A stretch of 17,086 nt of DNA, from assembly GCA_022784805.1 (NCBI GenBank), contig JALFYG010000292.1:1-17086 (forward strand), in the 5' to 3' direction. Below, one piece after another: positions 1 through 7,297 of the stretch; position 1 is the first letter of the stretch, and each line of letters begins with the position of its first letter. The position numbers and the translations under genes were made by a program. The notes under the pieces were generated by a model. The model was given only the letters and a program-made list of their open reading frames with translations. It was not told the DNA's origin and did not search any database. This DNA comes from Spirochaetales bacterium. GTDB taxonomy: Bacteria > Spirochaetota > Spirochaetia > Sphaerochaetales > Sphaerochaetaceae.

Positions 1-1052
1 CACCAGCCACAAACACCGGATCTACATGCTGACGGAGCTTTAATTCCAGCTCTTTCTATTGAAGTAAGTATAGGTTCGTCTGCCCTGACATCGATTCTAT
101 ATTCCTTGCCACACTGTTTGATGACAGCTTTGAAGGTCTTATCTTTTGTCCCTTTTGGATACCTTTCGTCACTTTCAAGATCTCTACTGACTGCTTCCAT
201 TTCAAACCTGATAAGACGGGAAGGAAGGTTTAGTTTGACGATGTCTTTTTTCATAAAGGAATAGAAACTGCCGGGACCACAAGCAAAGATAGAGTATTCT
301 TCTGGTGCATATTTCTTTATTATTTCAGAGTTTATAAATCCATATTCATATCCATCGACCTTCTCATCAGAAAGTACATGAATAACTTTGACTTTATCTG
401 TCTCTCTTTCTATTTCATCTAATTCTTCTTTGAAGTAAATGGATTCAACGCATCTACTTCCATAGATAAGAATTAGGTTGAAATCCTCTAGTCCATCCCT
501 GATGGCTTTGGCCATTGAGATAAATGGAGTGACTCCACTTCCACCGCCTAGAGCAACTATAGTTGGCTTATCTCTTAAAGGATCGTAGATAAATGTCCCC
601 ATTGGAGATGAAATATCTACTTCATCTCCAACCTTTAGGTTTCTATATACATATGGAGCGAAGTATCCCTCTTTATAGTCTTCTATCATTATGGAAAGCT
701 TCCCATTTAAGGCTTCCTTGGGACTCGAACAGATGGAATATGGACGGGAAGTAAAAGTATCACCAATCTTTAGTTTAAGAGATATATAACTACCAGCCTT
801 GAAGAAGGGAAGGGGAGAGGAATCGAGAGTAGAGAACTCAAACTCCTTGGCATCATAACGCTCAATTATCTTTTCGACTCTTACTCTGATTTTTCCTGGG
901 TGGAGATGATCAGCTTTATCTTTTATTGTATCTAAATATTCGATATCTATAGAATCGGAAGAATTAATAACGGAACTACGAGTCTTTCCCAAATCCTTGA
1001 ACTTTTTCATATCCATTAATGGATTTTTACCAACTTTTATCATCTTACTCAT
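1..1052 (-). CDS. FAD/NAD(P)H oxidoreductase with C-terminal 2Fe-2S ferredoxin domain (partial, 3' end outside window)
   Basis: About 350 residues are visible before the left edge. The order is an FNR-type flavin domain with the FAD-binding signature SRPYS (Arg about residue 103), an NAD(P)H-binding domain with GGGSGVTPF (about 168-176) and a later ACGPG motif, then the start of a plant-type 2Fe-2S domain with CRSGVCGW at the very edge (the C-x4-C-x2-C pattern). Proteins of this build pass electrons from NAD(P)H through FAD to a 2Fe-2S centre and on to a partner oxygenase or reductase. ATG at 1050-1052 is chosen because AGGA lies about 8 bases upstream. It overlaps the previous stop codon by 8 bp, so the two genes are probably translationally coupled. 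The neighbouring FAD oxidoreductase is the obvious candidate electron acceptor, but that is inference. The exact substrate cannot be read from the sequence. Confidence 0.88.
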   Translation of the reverse strand, partial: MSKMIKVGKNPLMDMKKFKDLGKTRSSVINSSDSIDIEYLDTIKDKADHLHPGKIRVRVEKIIERYDAKEFEFSTLDSSPLPFFKAGSYISLKLKIGDTFTSRPYSICSSPKEALNGKLSIMIEDYKEGYFAPYVYRNLKVGDEVDISSPMGTFIYDPLRDKPTIVALGGGSGVTPFISMAKAIRDGLEDFNLILIYGSRCVESIYFKEELDEIERETDKVKVIHVLSDEKVDGYEYGFINSEIIKKYAPEEYSIFACGPGSFYSFMKKDIVKLNLPSRLIRFEMEAVSRDLESDERYPKGTKDKTFKAVIKQCGKEYRIDVRADEPILTSIERAGIKAPSACRSGVCGW

Positions 1053-2559
1053 TATCTTTCATCCTATTTAATGCGTATTGAGTTATTTCTCTTCCAGTTA
1101 GGTAAGTGGAAGAATAACCATCACCCTTTGCAGCATCGGCTCCAATAGGGTAAATACCAGGAACAGTATAGTCTTCATCTTGGTTAAGTACTCTGGCAAC
1201 TATATTGTCCCAATCCTTTACAGAGTGGCCATAAACAGAACCTTTTGGATTAGAAATGTATTGGGCGAAAGTCCAAGGTGTAGCTATCTCAACTTCTTCA
1301 ATATGCCCTGTTATGTCGAAATTAAGCTTTTCTTTTAGTAGATTAATAAAGGAATTACCAATAGCTGTCTTAACTGAATGATAATCTTTTTCATCCAAAG
1401 CTTCGAAAAAAGAAGTATTAGCCGAGGCAGTAAAAGAACAAATACAAGTTCCCTTTGGTGAAAACTCTGGATCAGCCACGTTATAACAAAGGAAAACTAC
1501 ACTGTCTTCGAAAAAATACGGGTTATTATTCTTTCTTGATTTATCAGAGAAGAAGATAGAATAGTCTTTAAAGCCTAGTGTATCTTTATCGACATCTAGA
1601 CAGAAATATGCAGTGCAGAATACTCCAGAGTATTGATCCTTTCTAGCGTTGAAAAGTTTCTTATGTCTTATTGGGACGATATCCTTTGACATCAGCCTCC
1701 CATATATAATGTCTTGGTTGATATCAGGGAAAACAAGAGGAGCATATACATCGCCTTTATCTGTTCTTACCCCTATGCATTTCTTATTATTAAACAAGAA
1801 CTCCTCAGCCTTTACTCCAAGCCATATTTCTCCGCCTTTATCTTGGTAACTCTTTAATAACAAGGAAGATAGATAATGACTTCTATGCTTTGGTATGTAG
1901 ATAGGATTACTTATGTATTCATTAATCATCAAAGCATAGTGAAGGAAACTTAAATGCTCAACTTCCACACCTAGATATATCCAATAGATAGAGAGTATTT
2001 CCTGACACTTAATAGGTAGATCCAAAGCCTTAAATACTTTAGATACAGAGTAAGAGCCTAAGGTGAGCAGTCTTGGATAATTCTTGATCAAATGAATAAG
2101 ACTGTATTTCTTATTTTCCGAGATATAGTTCAGCCCATTCTTTATTTCATCCATAACAGAGAAGAGTAGATTCATTTTGTCCCTGGAGCATGGAACATAC
2201 TCTTCCATTCTTGAGATAAAAGCATCCCTTCCATTAGGCATAATCACGTCAAAAGGGGAGCCATCACTATAGGAACCAATGGCTCTAAAGCAATCTGGAA
2301 TAAGGGTCCAATCACAATCAACATCAAAATCATCAAATAAAGTTTTGACGCTTCCTTTATTCTTTTCATCACCGAGACAACATAACTCATGAAGGGAAGG
2401 CTCAATCTCGAATCTTCCTCTTACAAAGGATGTAGCGCATCCTCCTGGATAGTTATTCTTTTCAATTATTAATGTCTTTAATCCGTTGTTAATTAGCTCT
2501 AATGCAGCTGTAAGACCCGAGTTTCCTGCTCCAACTACAATTGCATCATATCTATCCAT
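1045..2559 (-). CDS. Phytoene desaturase/carotenoid isomerase-like FAD-dependent oxidoreductase
   Basis: A 504-residue protein of the CrtI/CrtISO/RetSat-like NAD(P)/FAD oxidoreductase superfamily. The N-terminus carries a Rossmann dinucleotide site (VVGAGNSG, residues 9-16), the following acidic residue region IIEKNNYPGG and the SLHEL segment typical of this family. The C-terminus has the second FAD contact region, PGIYPIGADAAKGDGYSST. Length is normal for the family. Members act on long isoprenoid or other hydrophobic double bonds (desaturation, isomerisation or saturation), but no crtB, crtE or other carotenoid gene is visible here, so a carotenoid role is not supported. ATG at 2559 has AGGA about 7 bases upstream and a good promoter and palindrome in front. 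It is the first gene of an operon with the 2Fe-2S flavoprotein, which suggests a reductive reaction fed by NAD(P)H (inference). Confidence 0.85.
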   Translation of the reverse strand: MDRYDAIVVGAGNSGLTAALELINNGLKTLIIEKNNYPGGCATSFVRGRFEIEPSLHELCCLGDEKNKGSVKTLFDDFDVDCDWTLIPDCFRAIGSYSDGSPFDVIMPNGRDAFISRMEEYVPCSRDKMNLLFSVMDEIKNGLNYISENKKYSLIHLIKNYPRLLTLGSYSVSKVFKALDLPIKCQEILSIYWIYLGVEVEHLSFLHYALMINEYISNPIYIPKHRSHYLSSLLLKSYQDKGGEIWLGVKAEEFLFNNKKCIGVRTDKGDVYAPLVFPDINQDIIYGRLMSKDIVPIRHKKLFNARKDQYSGVFCTAYFCLDVDKDTLGFKDYSIFFSDKSRKNNNPYFFEDSVVFLCYNVADPEFSPKGTCICSFTASANTSFFEALDEKDYHSVKTAIGNSFINLLKEKLNFDITGHIEEVEIATPWTFAQYISNPKGSVYGHSVKDWDNIVARVLNQDEDYTVPGIYPIGADAAKGDGYSSTYLTGREITQYALNRMKDNE

Positions 2560-2580
2560 TGTGATTCCTACCTTATTTCA

Positions 2581-2609
2581 ATGATAAAAGTAGGACTTTT
2601 AGATTTCAA
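2581..2609 (-). promoter_or_regulatory. Promoter of the redox operon
   Basis: On the minus strand TTGAAA (2609-2604), a 17-base spacer and TATCAT (2586-2581) form a near-consensus sigma-70 promoter 22 bases before the ATG at 2559. It was read directly from the sequence; activity is not shown. Confidence 0.55.
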
Positions 2610-2617
2610 GTTGAAAT
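2603..2617. promoter_or_regulatory. Perfect palindrome overlapping the -35 box (candidate operator)
   Basis: ATTTCAA-G-TTGAAAT is a perfect 7+1+7 inverted repeat that covers the whole -35 hexamer of the promoter for the redox operon. A dimeric repressor bound here would block RNA polymerase. The sequence alone does not identify the regulator family, and no regulator gene is adjacent in the window. Confidence 0.4.
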
Positions 2618-2954
2618 AATCTTTGCCGTATTAAATCTAACATTTTGTACTAATAATAACAAAAGATTAATTTTAACAAAAAATATAATTCCTTTTAAAA
2701 ATGGAAGGAAAAAAACGAAAAGTGTTCTAAAGAAAAAGAATTTAAACATTCCTTCTTTACAAATAATACTGCCCAGATACTGATATGAAAAATGATAAAG
2801 ATAAATAAGAATGTTTAATATGTCTTATTTTTCAAATACCTAAATATATCCATAAGTCTGAATTGTATTTTATAAAACAAGAGTGATTTAAAACGAAAGA
2901 TATAATAAATATTCTGTCAATTATGTATTATACTATAAATATAATATATAGCAC

Positions 2955-3348
2955 TTACTTAAGATATTTGTTAGTTAGAAACTCTATTTGGGATAGTACA
3001 AGATCAAAACCACGTTTTGACTCTACCTTTTTAATCTGACGGTTAAATACTCCAGTCTAGTTAATGTTGGAATATCGTATTACACACTGTTTCTACTGTA
3101 AAATACTTTCTATCATTAATAGTATCTCTACTGGTATAGCCTTTTCTAAATGAAATCATACATTATCATAGACTATCTGAGAATAATAGCATTCCTGCCA
3201 ATACTCATCTTCCCATGGGTCATAGTATTCTTTTGGTACTCGTTTTAACTTCTTTTTTTCGAAGATATCTGTATTCTCTCAATTAGGTTTTCAGTAAATT
3301 ATTTGCTATATCAATAAAAAAATCTGCAACATCAAAGACTGTAGCCAT
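2955..3348 (-). pseudogene. Decayed coding remnant, first fragment like the N-terminus of a Panacea/SocA-type (DUF4065) protein
   Basis: The minus strand has a strong ribosome-binding site (AGAGGAG) 5-6 bases before ATG at 3346-3348, but the frame stops after 21 codons. The start, MATVFDVADFFIDIANN, resembles from memory the N-terminus of Panacea (SocA/DUF4065) antitoxin proteins. Further minus-strand fragments follow in other frames: about 40 codons at 3156-3278 including RVPKEYYDPWEDEYW, and about 29 codons at 2955-3044 ending at a stop, including VESKRGFDLVLSQIEFL. The composition of these pieces is protein-like, but they are separated by stops and frameshifts. They may come from one gene or from two or three neighbouring ones. 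The family call is tentative; the decay is clear. Confidence 0.5.
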
Positions 3349-3367
3349 TTCTTCTCCTCTTACTAAA

Positions 3368-3400
3368 TATAATAGTACTCCTCAATTAAGTCATAATTGA
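3368..3400 (+). promoter_or_regulatory. Possible mazG promoter -10 box and inverted repeat
   Basis: A perfect TATAAT (3368-3373) lies 58 bases before the mazG ATG, with no good -35 box. TCAATTA-AGTCA-TAATTGA (3382-3400) is a 7-bp inverted repeat just downstream and could be an operator or a leader hairpin. Evidence is weak for both. Confidence 0.3.
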
Positions 3401-3431
3401 AGTGAAGAAACATTTGTAGTAATGTTGTTCC

Positions 3432-4250
3432 ATGATACATATTGATTACAAAGACGCAGATAATCTTAGCGATGCCTTGGATAACTTATATACAATAATC
3501 ACCCTACTCCGCTCTCCTGAAGGCTGTCCTTGGGACAGAATCCAGACTAACAAAACAGCTACACAATCTTTGATAGATGAAAGCTATGAATACCTGGATG
3601 GTGTCATCAAAGGAAACATAGATAGCCAGAGAGAAGAGATAGGAGATGTAATGATCAATGTCTTCATGAATCTAAGACTTCATGAAGAACAGAAAGATTT
3701 TGAGCCCTACGAAGCTATAAATGAAGTGTGCCAGAAGTTAATAAGAAGACATCCTCATGTCTTTGGTGACGCTCATGCTGATAGTGCTGAAGGAGTTTTG
3801 ACACTCTGGAATAATGTCAAAGAGAATGTAGAGGGACATAAAGAGAAATCTGAAGATTTCTTTGAGCATATCCCCTCCTCTCTTCCTCCTCTTGAAACCA
3901 GCTATGAAATACAGAAAAAACTGAAGAAGGTTGGTTTTGATTGGGATAACACTGAAGGAGTTTTCGATAAAATCAAAGAAGAGCTTGAAGAAGTAAAGGA
4001 AGCTATAAAAGAAAACAACCAAGATCATATTGAAGAGGAAATCGGTGATCTTCTCTTTTCTGTTGTTAATCTTGCCAGGTTCCTGAAGGTAAGACCTAAT
4101 GTGGCCCTCTTCAGATGTAATGAGAAAGTTAAGGCTAGATTCCAGGCTTTATTCAATAAAGCAAAGGAAAAGGGCATTCCTCTCGATAAAGATCACGTTG
4201 TAGAGATGAACCAGTTATGGGATGAGATAAAAAGTGAGGAAAGAAAATGA
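3432..4250 (+). CDS. mazG: MazG nucleoside triphosphate pyrophosphohydrolase
   Basis: A 272-residue two-domain MazG, close to the usual length of the E. coli type. It hydrolyses NTPs and dNTPs to NMP and PPi, acting in nucleotide-pool cleaning and in lowering ppGpp-linked stress. The first domain begins with LRSPEGCPWDRIQT (27-40) and has the metal-binding set E50/E53 with REEIGD (67-72). A second copy has KEELEEVKEA (182-191) with EEEIGD (201-206). RRHPHVFGD (105-113) is a family hallmark. An in-frame stop lies just upstream, so ATG at 3432 is the first possible start, although no clear Shine-Dalgarno sequence precedes it. It overlaps the following unknown gene by 4 bp (ATGA), so the two are co-translated. 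Confidence 0.95.
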   Translation: MIHIDYKDADNLSDALDNLYTIITLLRSPEGCPWDRIQTNKTATQSLIDESYEYLDGVIKGNIDSQREEIGDVMINVFMNLRLHEEQKDFEPYEAINEVCQKLIRRHPHVFGDAHADSAEGVLTLWNNVKENVEGHKEKSEDFFEHIPSSLPPLETSYEIQKKLKKVGFDWDNTEGVFDKIKEELEEVKEAIKENNQDHIEEEIGDLLFSVVNLARFLKVRPNVALFRCNEKVKARFQALFNKAKEKGIPLDKDHVVEMNQLWDEIKSEERK

Positions 4251-5065
4251 TTGAGCAGAAAGGTCAGTTATTCTTTGATCCAGAAGTTACAGGTCTCAGT
4301 AAGAAAGCAATCGGGGAAATGGTTAAAGAAAAGAATGAAGCACTCTACCCTATTGCTCTTAATCACTTTTTGTCTGTCGTTCCTGAAATTGAAAACTTGC
4401 AGCCAGGAGATATGCAATGGCTTAAGATGGAATACACTGTTCCATACTTCATTGATCTATGTTTTAGAGCAAAGAATAATGTATATGGCATAATCTTTGC
4501 CCAGACAAAAGAGAATAATCTTTATTTTCCTTTGGACTTAGATATATCTATCAGAATCTGCAAGGAAAATGACATTATTCCATGCATTCTTGTTTTCGAT
4601 GAAGAGTTGAACATATCATACCTGGAAGATGACAAATGGGGACTGATAAGTGCTTCTGCTCTATTAATTAATCAGAAAATAGAAGCTGTCATTCCTGATA
4701 AAGCTCAATGTTCAGAGAACTTCAAAGCCATGGGAAAGTGGGAAGAACTCAATAACGCTGTAATGGCTTATGTCCAGGACCTATATGAGAAACATGAAAT
4801 TACAGATTTATTGTACCAAAGTTACCCTGGTGTAGATCCTGCTGTCTGCTGGATGGATAAAGAAGGTGTTTTCAACTGGATGATGGTGAGGACAATGAAG
4901 GACGGCGAAGAAGAGCCTTCCTTTGATCCATACGTTATTGAAAAGTTAAACAGCACTGAAGGCAAGGGACACCTCTGCAAGGCCCTACTCTCTAATCCAA
5001 ATACAAATGGAGTTCTTCCGAGAGGAGAAGGTGTTGATATCAAGATGGTGATAGAAGACCTTTAA
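4247..5065 (+). CDS. Hypothetical protein coupled to MazG
   Basis: A 272-residue soluble protein that I do not recognise. It has no signal peptide, no membrane segment and no cysteine cluster. Visible traits are an alternating alpha/beta pattern, many aromatic and acidic residues, and a C-terminal part with VLPRGEGVDIKMV (256-268). The start ATG is embedded in the mazG stop (ATGA, 4-bp overlap), and the mazG end supplies GAGGAAAG as ribosome-binding site. That coupling suggests the two proteins are made in fixed ratio, perhaps for nucleotide or stress metabolism (inference). Its stop codon (5063-5065) sits directly at the left boundary of the TnpB element, so the original C-terminus could have differed slightly. 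The gene is real by coupling and length; its function is unknown. Confidence 0.8.
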   Translation: MIEQKGQLFFDPEVTGLSKKAIGEMVKEKNEALYPIALNHFLSVVPEIENLQPGDMQWLKMEYTVPYFIDLCFRAKNNVYGIIFAQTKENNLYFPLDLDISIRICKENDIIPCILVFDEELNISYLEDDKWGLISASALLINQKIEAVIPDKAQCSENFKAMGKWEELNNAVMAYVQDLYEKHEITDLLYQSYPGVDPAVCWMDKEGVFNWMMVRTMKDGEEEPSFDPYVIEKLNSTEGKGHLCKALLSNPNTNGVLPRGEGVDIKMVIEDL

Positions 5066-5073
5066 CAAGATTT

Positions 5074-5116
5074 AAGCAAGAAATCCCCTATCCTCTATAG
5101 GTGGGGGATGAATTGC
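5074..5116 (+). repeat. Left-end hairpin of the TnpB element
   Basis: AAGCAAGAA is followed by an imperfect hairpin: ATCC/GGAT and CCTAT/ATAGG arms around a CCTCT loop, with a TGGG bulge (5083-5109). It matches the layout of the right end at 6467-6506. No T tract follows, so it is not a typical terminator. Confidence 0.6.
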
Positions 5117-5124
5117 TAGATATG

Positions 5125-5153
5125 TTAACATTCATTAGAAATTGTTGTATAAT
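5125..5153 (+). promoter_or_regulatory. tnpB promoter
   Basis: TTAACA (5125-5130), a 17-base spacer and TATAAT (5148-5153), with TG directly before the -10. A second overlapping TATAAT is at 5153-5158. This is the best promoter match in the window, inside the element's left end and about 80 bases before the tnpB start. Confidence 0.65.
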
Positions 5154-5233
5154 ATAATCAGTCGCAATCAGCACAGGTGGTGCAACCATAGATATAATCA
5201 AGCAATATATAGAAACGCAAGGAGAGAAACCGA

Positions 5234-6367
5234 TTGGCAAACAAAGCAATCAAATATAGGTTGTATCCTACTGATGAGCAGAGAATAATGTTTGCCAAAA
5301 CCTTCGGTTGCTGTCGTAAGGTATATAACCTTATGCTTGCAGATAAAATCAAGTGTTATGACGAAACCAAGGAGTTTGGCAAGCAGACACCTGCAATGTA
5401 TAAGGATGAATACCCATATCTTAAAGAAGTGGACAGCCTTGCTCTTGCCAACGTCCAGCTGAATCTTCAGTCTGCAATCAAGAGTTGCTTCGACAAGGGA
5501 CGTAAGAAGCGTAACAGATTTCCTGTTTTCAAGTCTGCCAAGCACTCAAAGCGCTCATATACAACAAACAACCAGAATGGAACTGTCGGTATTATTGACA
5601 ATGCTTACATCAGGCTTCCGAAGATTGGTAATGTCAAAGCGGTCATACATAGAGAACCAGAAGACGGCTGGGTATTGAAATCCGCGACAGTCTCCCAGGA
5701 TGGCGCTGGCAGCTACTTTGCGTCTGTTCTCTTTGTATATGATGCTTCTATTGAAAGCATCCCCCTTTCAAATAATGTTATTGGGCTAGACTATTCTTCT
5801 GCACATTTATATATGGACGATAGAGGAAATAGAGGAACAAACCATAAATACTTCAAGGAATCCCAAGAGAAGCTGGCAAGAGAACAGCGCAGGCTGTCAA
5901 GACGCAAGGGCGCCAGGAAGGGAGAAGAGAAATCCAGGAATTACAACAAGCAGTACCTGAAGGTCAATAAGATTCATAGGCATATAGCAAATCAGAGATT
6001 GGATAATTTACATAAGACATCCACTGCGATAGCCAAGCAGTATGATGTTGTATGTGTTGAAAGTCTAAACATGAAGGCTATATCGAATAAGAAATATAAA
6101 AACGGCAAAGCTACAATGGATAACGGATACGGAATATTTCTGAATATGCTCCAATATAAGCTTGAAGATAGAGGCAAATACTTTATAAAGGTACCTTGGA
6201 ATTATGCTTCAAGCCAGATTTGCCATAATTGTGGATGTGTCCATTCTGAAATGAAGGACTTGAAGAACAGAACGATTGAATGCAATTGCGGTCTTAAGAT
6301 GGATCGAGACCAAAATGCGGCAATCAATATAAGGAATGAGGGCCTACGCCTCTTACGGGAAGCGTAG
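5234..6367 (+). CDS. tnpB: TnpB RNA-guided RuvC-like endonuclease
   Basis: A 377-residue TnpB, normal length, with no frameshift. TnpB is an omega-RNA-guided DNA nuclease, the ancestor type of Cas12, which cuts targets next to a short TAM and helps its element persist at the donor site. The N-terminal OrfB helix-turn-helix-like segment begins KAIKYRLYPT. The RuvC centre is complete: D186 in VIGLDYSSA, E276 in VCVESLNMK and D359 in MDRDQNAAINI. The zinc finger has C330/C333 (ICHNC) and C350/C352 (ECNCG), the C-x-C variant also common in the family. The start is TTG at 5234, with AAGGAG nine bases upstream and no better alternative. The 3' end overlaps the predicted omega-RNA. By its residues it should be catalytically competent. 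Confidence 0.93.
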   Translation: MANKAIKYRLYPTDEQRIMFAKTFGCCRKVYNLMLADKIKCYDETKEFGKQTPAMYKDEYPYLKEVDSLALANVQLNLQSAIKSCFDKGRKKRNRFPVFKSAKHSKRSYTTNNQNGTVGIIDNAYIRLPKIGNVKAVIHREPEDGWVLKSATVSQDGAGSYFASVLFVYDASIESIPLSNNVIGLDYSSAHLYMDDRGNRGTNHKYFKESQEKLAREQRRLSRRKGARKGEEKSRNYNKQYLKVNKIHRHIANQRLDNLHKTSTAIAKQYDVVCVESLNMKAISNKKYKNGKATMDNGYGIFLNMLQYKLEDRGKYFIKVPWNYASSQICHNCGCVHSEMKDLKNRTIECNCGLKMDRDQNAAINIRNEGLRLLREA

Positions 6368-6506
6368 ATATCGTAGCTGACTAGGCTAGGAACTAGCCGA
6401 AGATACGCTTGTGGACATCGTGTCAGACTTTGGTTGGGTTCGCCCTTCTCGAAGCATTGGTGGTTGAAGCAAGAAGCTCCTCCTTCTATAAGTCGGAGTA
6501 GTTCAC
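6300..6506 (+). ncRNA. Predicted omega-RNA (reRNA) at the element's right end
   Basis: In TnpB elements the guide RNA scaffold covers the end of tnpB and the right end. Here strong pairings sit in that place: GGCTAG-GAA-CTAGCC (6384-6398), enclosed by AAGCGTA/TACGCTT (6360-6366/6404-6410), and a competing CTACGC/GCGTAG (6344-6349/6362-6367). The terminal hairpin follows at 6476-6500. The guide would be the first 16-20 bases after 6506, starting TTAAGGTTTTCTATCC, which is the end of the neighbouring lipoprotein gene. The 5' limit is a guess. Confidence 0.6.
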
Positions 6507-7276
6507 TTAAGGTTTTCTATCCTTGTCTTGTATGCATTTGGATACATATCTTTTGCAAAGTTCCAATAGTATAGGGCTTTTTCTTTATCTGATATTCGAT
6601 AGAAGAAGTCCCCGATTATCAGAGAATATTGGGCATTGCCATCAAAGGTTTCTTCGATAAACGCTTGAGGCTTTGTCCTGTACTCCCTGTTTGAGAAAAT
6701 TGTCAAAGCTTTTTCTGCTATAGACAAAAAGCTATTACTTATACCTTCTTGCTTATAAAGCATTACAAGGCTCTCTAGAATCAACATGGAAGTGGCATTC
6801 CCATTGATGAGAGCAAAACAATAGTCATATACAGGAAGACTTTCTTTAAGATCTGAAATCAAGAGAGAAGCTTCATCTATCTTTCCTAGAGCATTGAGAA
6901 TCTTGAAGAATTGAGTCTTGTCACTGGAATTCATGGCATTGAGTTCTATAAGCTTTTCTCCAACACTATAAGCTTCCTGAGTAAGCCCCTTATATAAAAG
7001 TATCTTTAAAATAACAGGACTATTTTTATCATACAAAAGAATATAGAGACGGGATGAATCTACAGCCTCCTCATAATTACCTGTGTAATAAAGAGAAAGA
7101 GCATTATAGTAAAGTGATTCTTTCTCAAGACCGCCAGTCTCAATCTTTTCAGTGGATAGTGTTCTTACTCTCTCCCAGTCTCCTTGTTTTGCGATATCTT
7201 CAAGGGTGTCTTTGTTACAAGAGAATAAAAAAACAAAGGACGATAAGATAAGAACAAGTTTAATCATTCTCATCAT
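6503..7276 (-). CDS. Small lipoprotein with TPR-like helical repeats
   Basis: A 257-residue lipoprotein. The hydrophobic signal MIKLVLILSSFVFLFSC ends in a lipobox (LFS-C20). The mature part is all-helical, with TPR-like pairs such as LYYNALSLYYTGNYEEAVDS and YSLIIGDFFYRISDKEKALY, suggesting a periplasmic or outer-membrane-anchored scaffold role (inference). I do not recognise a named family. The start is ATG at 7276 rather than the in-frame TTG at 7288, because GGAGG (7286-7282) lies 5 bases before it and would fall inside the longer version; ATG at 7273 is also possible. It follows rnpB with only about 20 bases between, so it is probably read from the same transcript. Its TGA stop (6505-6503) lies inside the right end of the TnpB element, so the natural C-terminus may have changed on insertion. 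Confidence 0.8.
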   Translation of the reverse strand: MMRMIKLVLILSSFVFLFSCNKDTLEDIAKQGDWERVRTLSTEKIETGGLEKESLYYNALSLYYTGNYEEAVDSSRLYILLYDKNSPVILKILLYKGLTQEAYSVGEKLIELNAMNSSDKTQFFKILNALGKIDEASLLISDLKESLPVYDYCFALINGNATSMLILESLVMLYKQEGISNSFLSIAEKALTIFSNREYRTKPQAFIEETFDGNAQYSLIIGDFFYRISDKEKALYYWNFAKDMYPNAYKTRIENLK

Positions 7277-7297
7277 ATCGTCCTCCAAATATTAAAT

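Larger units (their letters stand above)
2560..2954. other. AT-rich non-coding stretch
   Basis: Apart from the promoter and palindrome at its left edge, I see no open frame of credible length, no RNA gene and no clear repeat here. It is strongly AT-rich, unlike the flanking genes, and joins a decayed coding remnant to its right, which suggests a former accessory insertion that has eroded. Confidence 0.5.
5067..6506 (+). mobile_element. Solo-tnpB IS200/IS605-superfamily element (IS1341 type)
   Basis: The unit consists of a left-end hairpin (5083-5109), a promoter, tnpB and a right end carrying structured RNA sequence and a terminal hairpin that ends in GTAGTTCAC. Both end hairpins are preceded by the same 9-mer AAGCAAGAA (5074-5082 and 6467-6475), as expected for ends recognised by a Y1 transposase. 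No tnpA is present, so it depends on a transposase elsewhere or is immobile. The right boundary (6506) rests on resemblance to known right ends. The left boundary is uncertain within about 5061-5074. The element lies between two convergent genes. Confidence 0.8.

Noticed and set aside
5083..5109. Hairpin after the 272-residue gene as a terminator
   Set aside because: It lacks a T tract and shares the AAGCAAGAA lead with the element's right end, so it is better explained as the element's left-end structure.
6250..6360. C-x-C spacing in the second half of the TnpB zinc finger as a damaging deletion
   Set aside because: The C-x-C-G form is common in TnpB proteins, and all surrounding motifs are intact.
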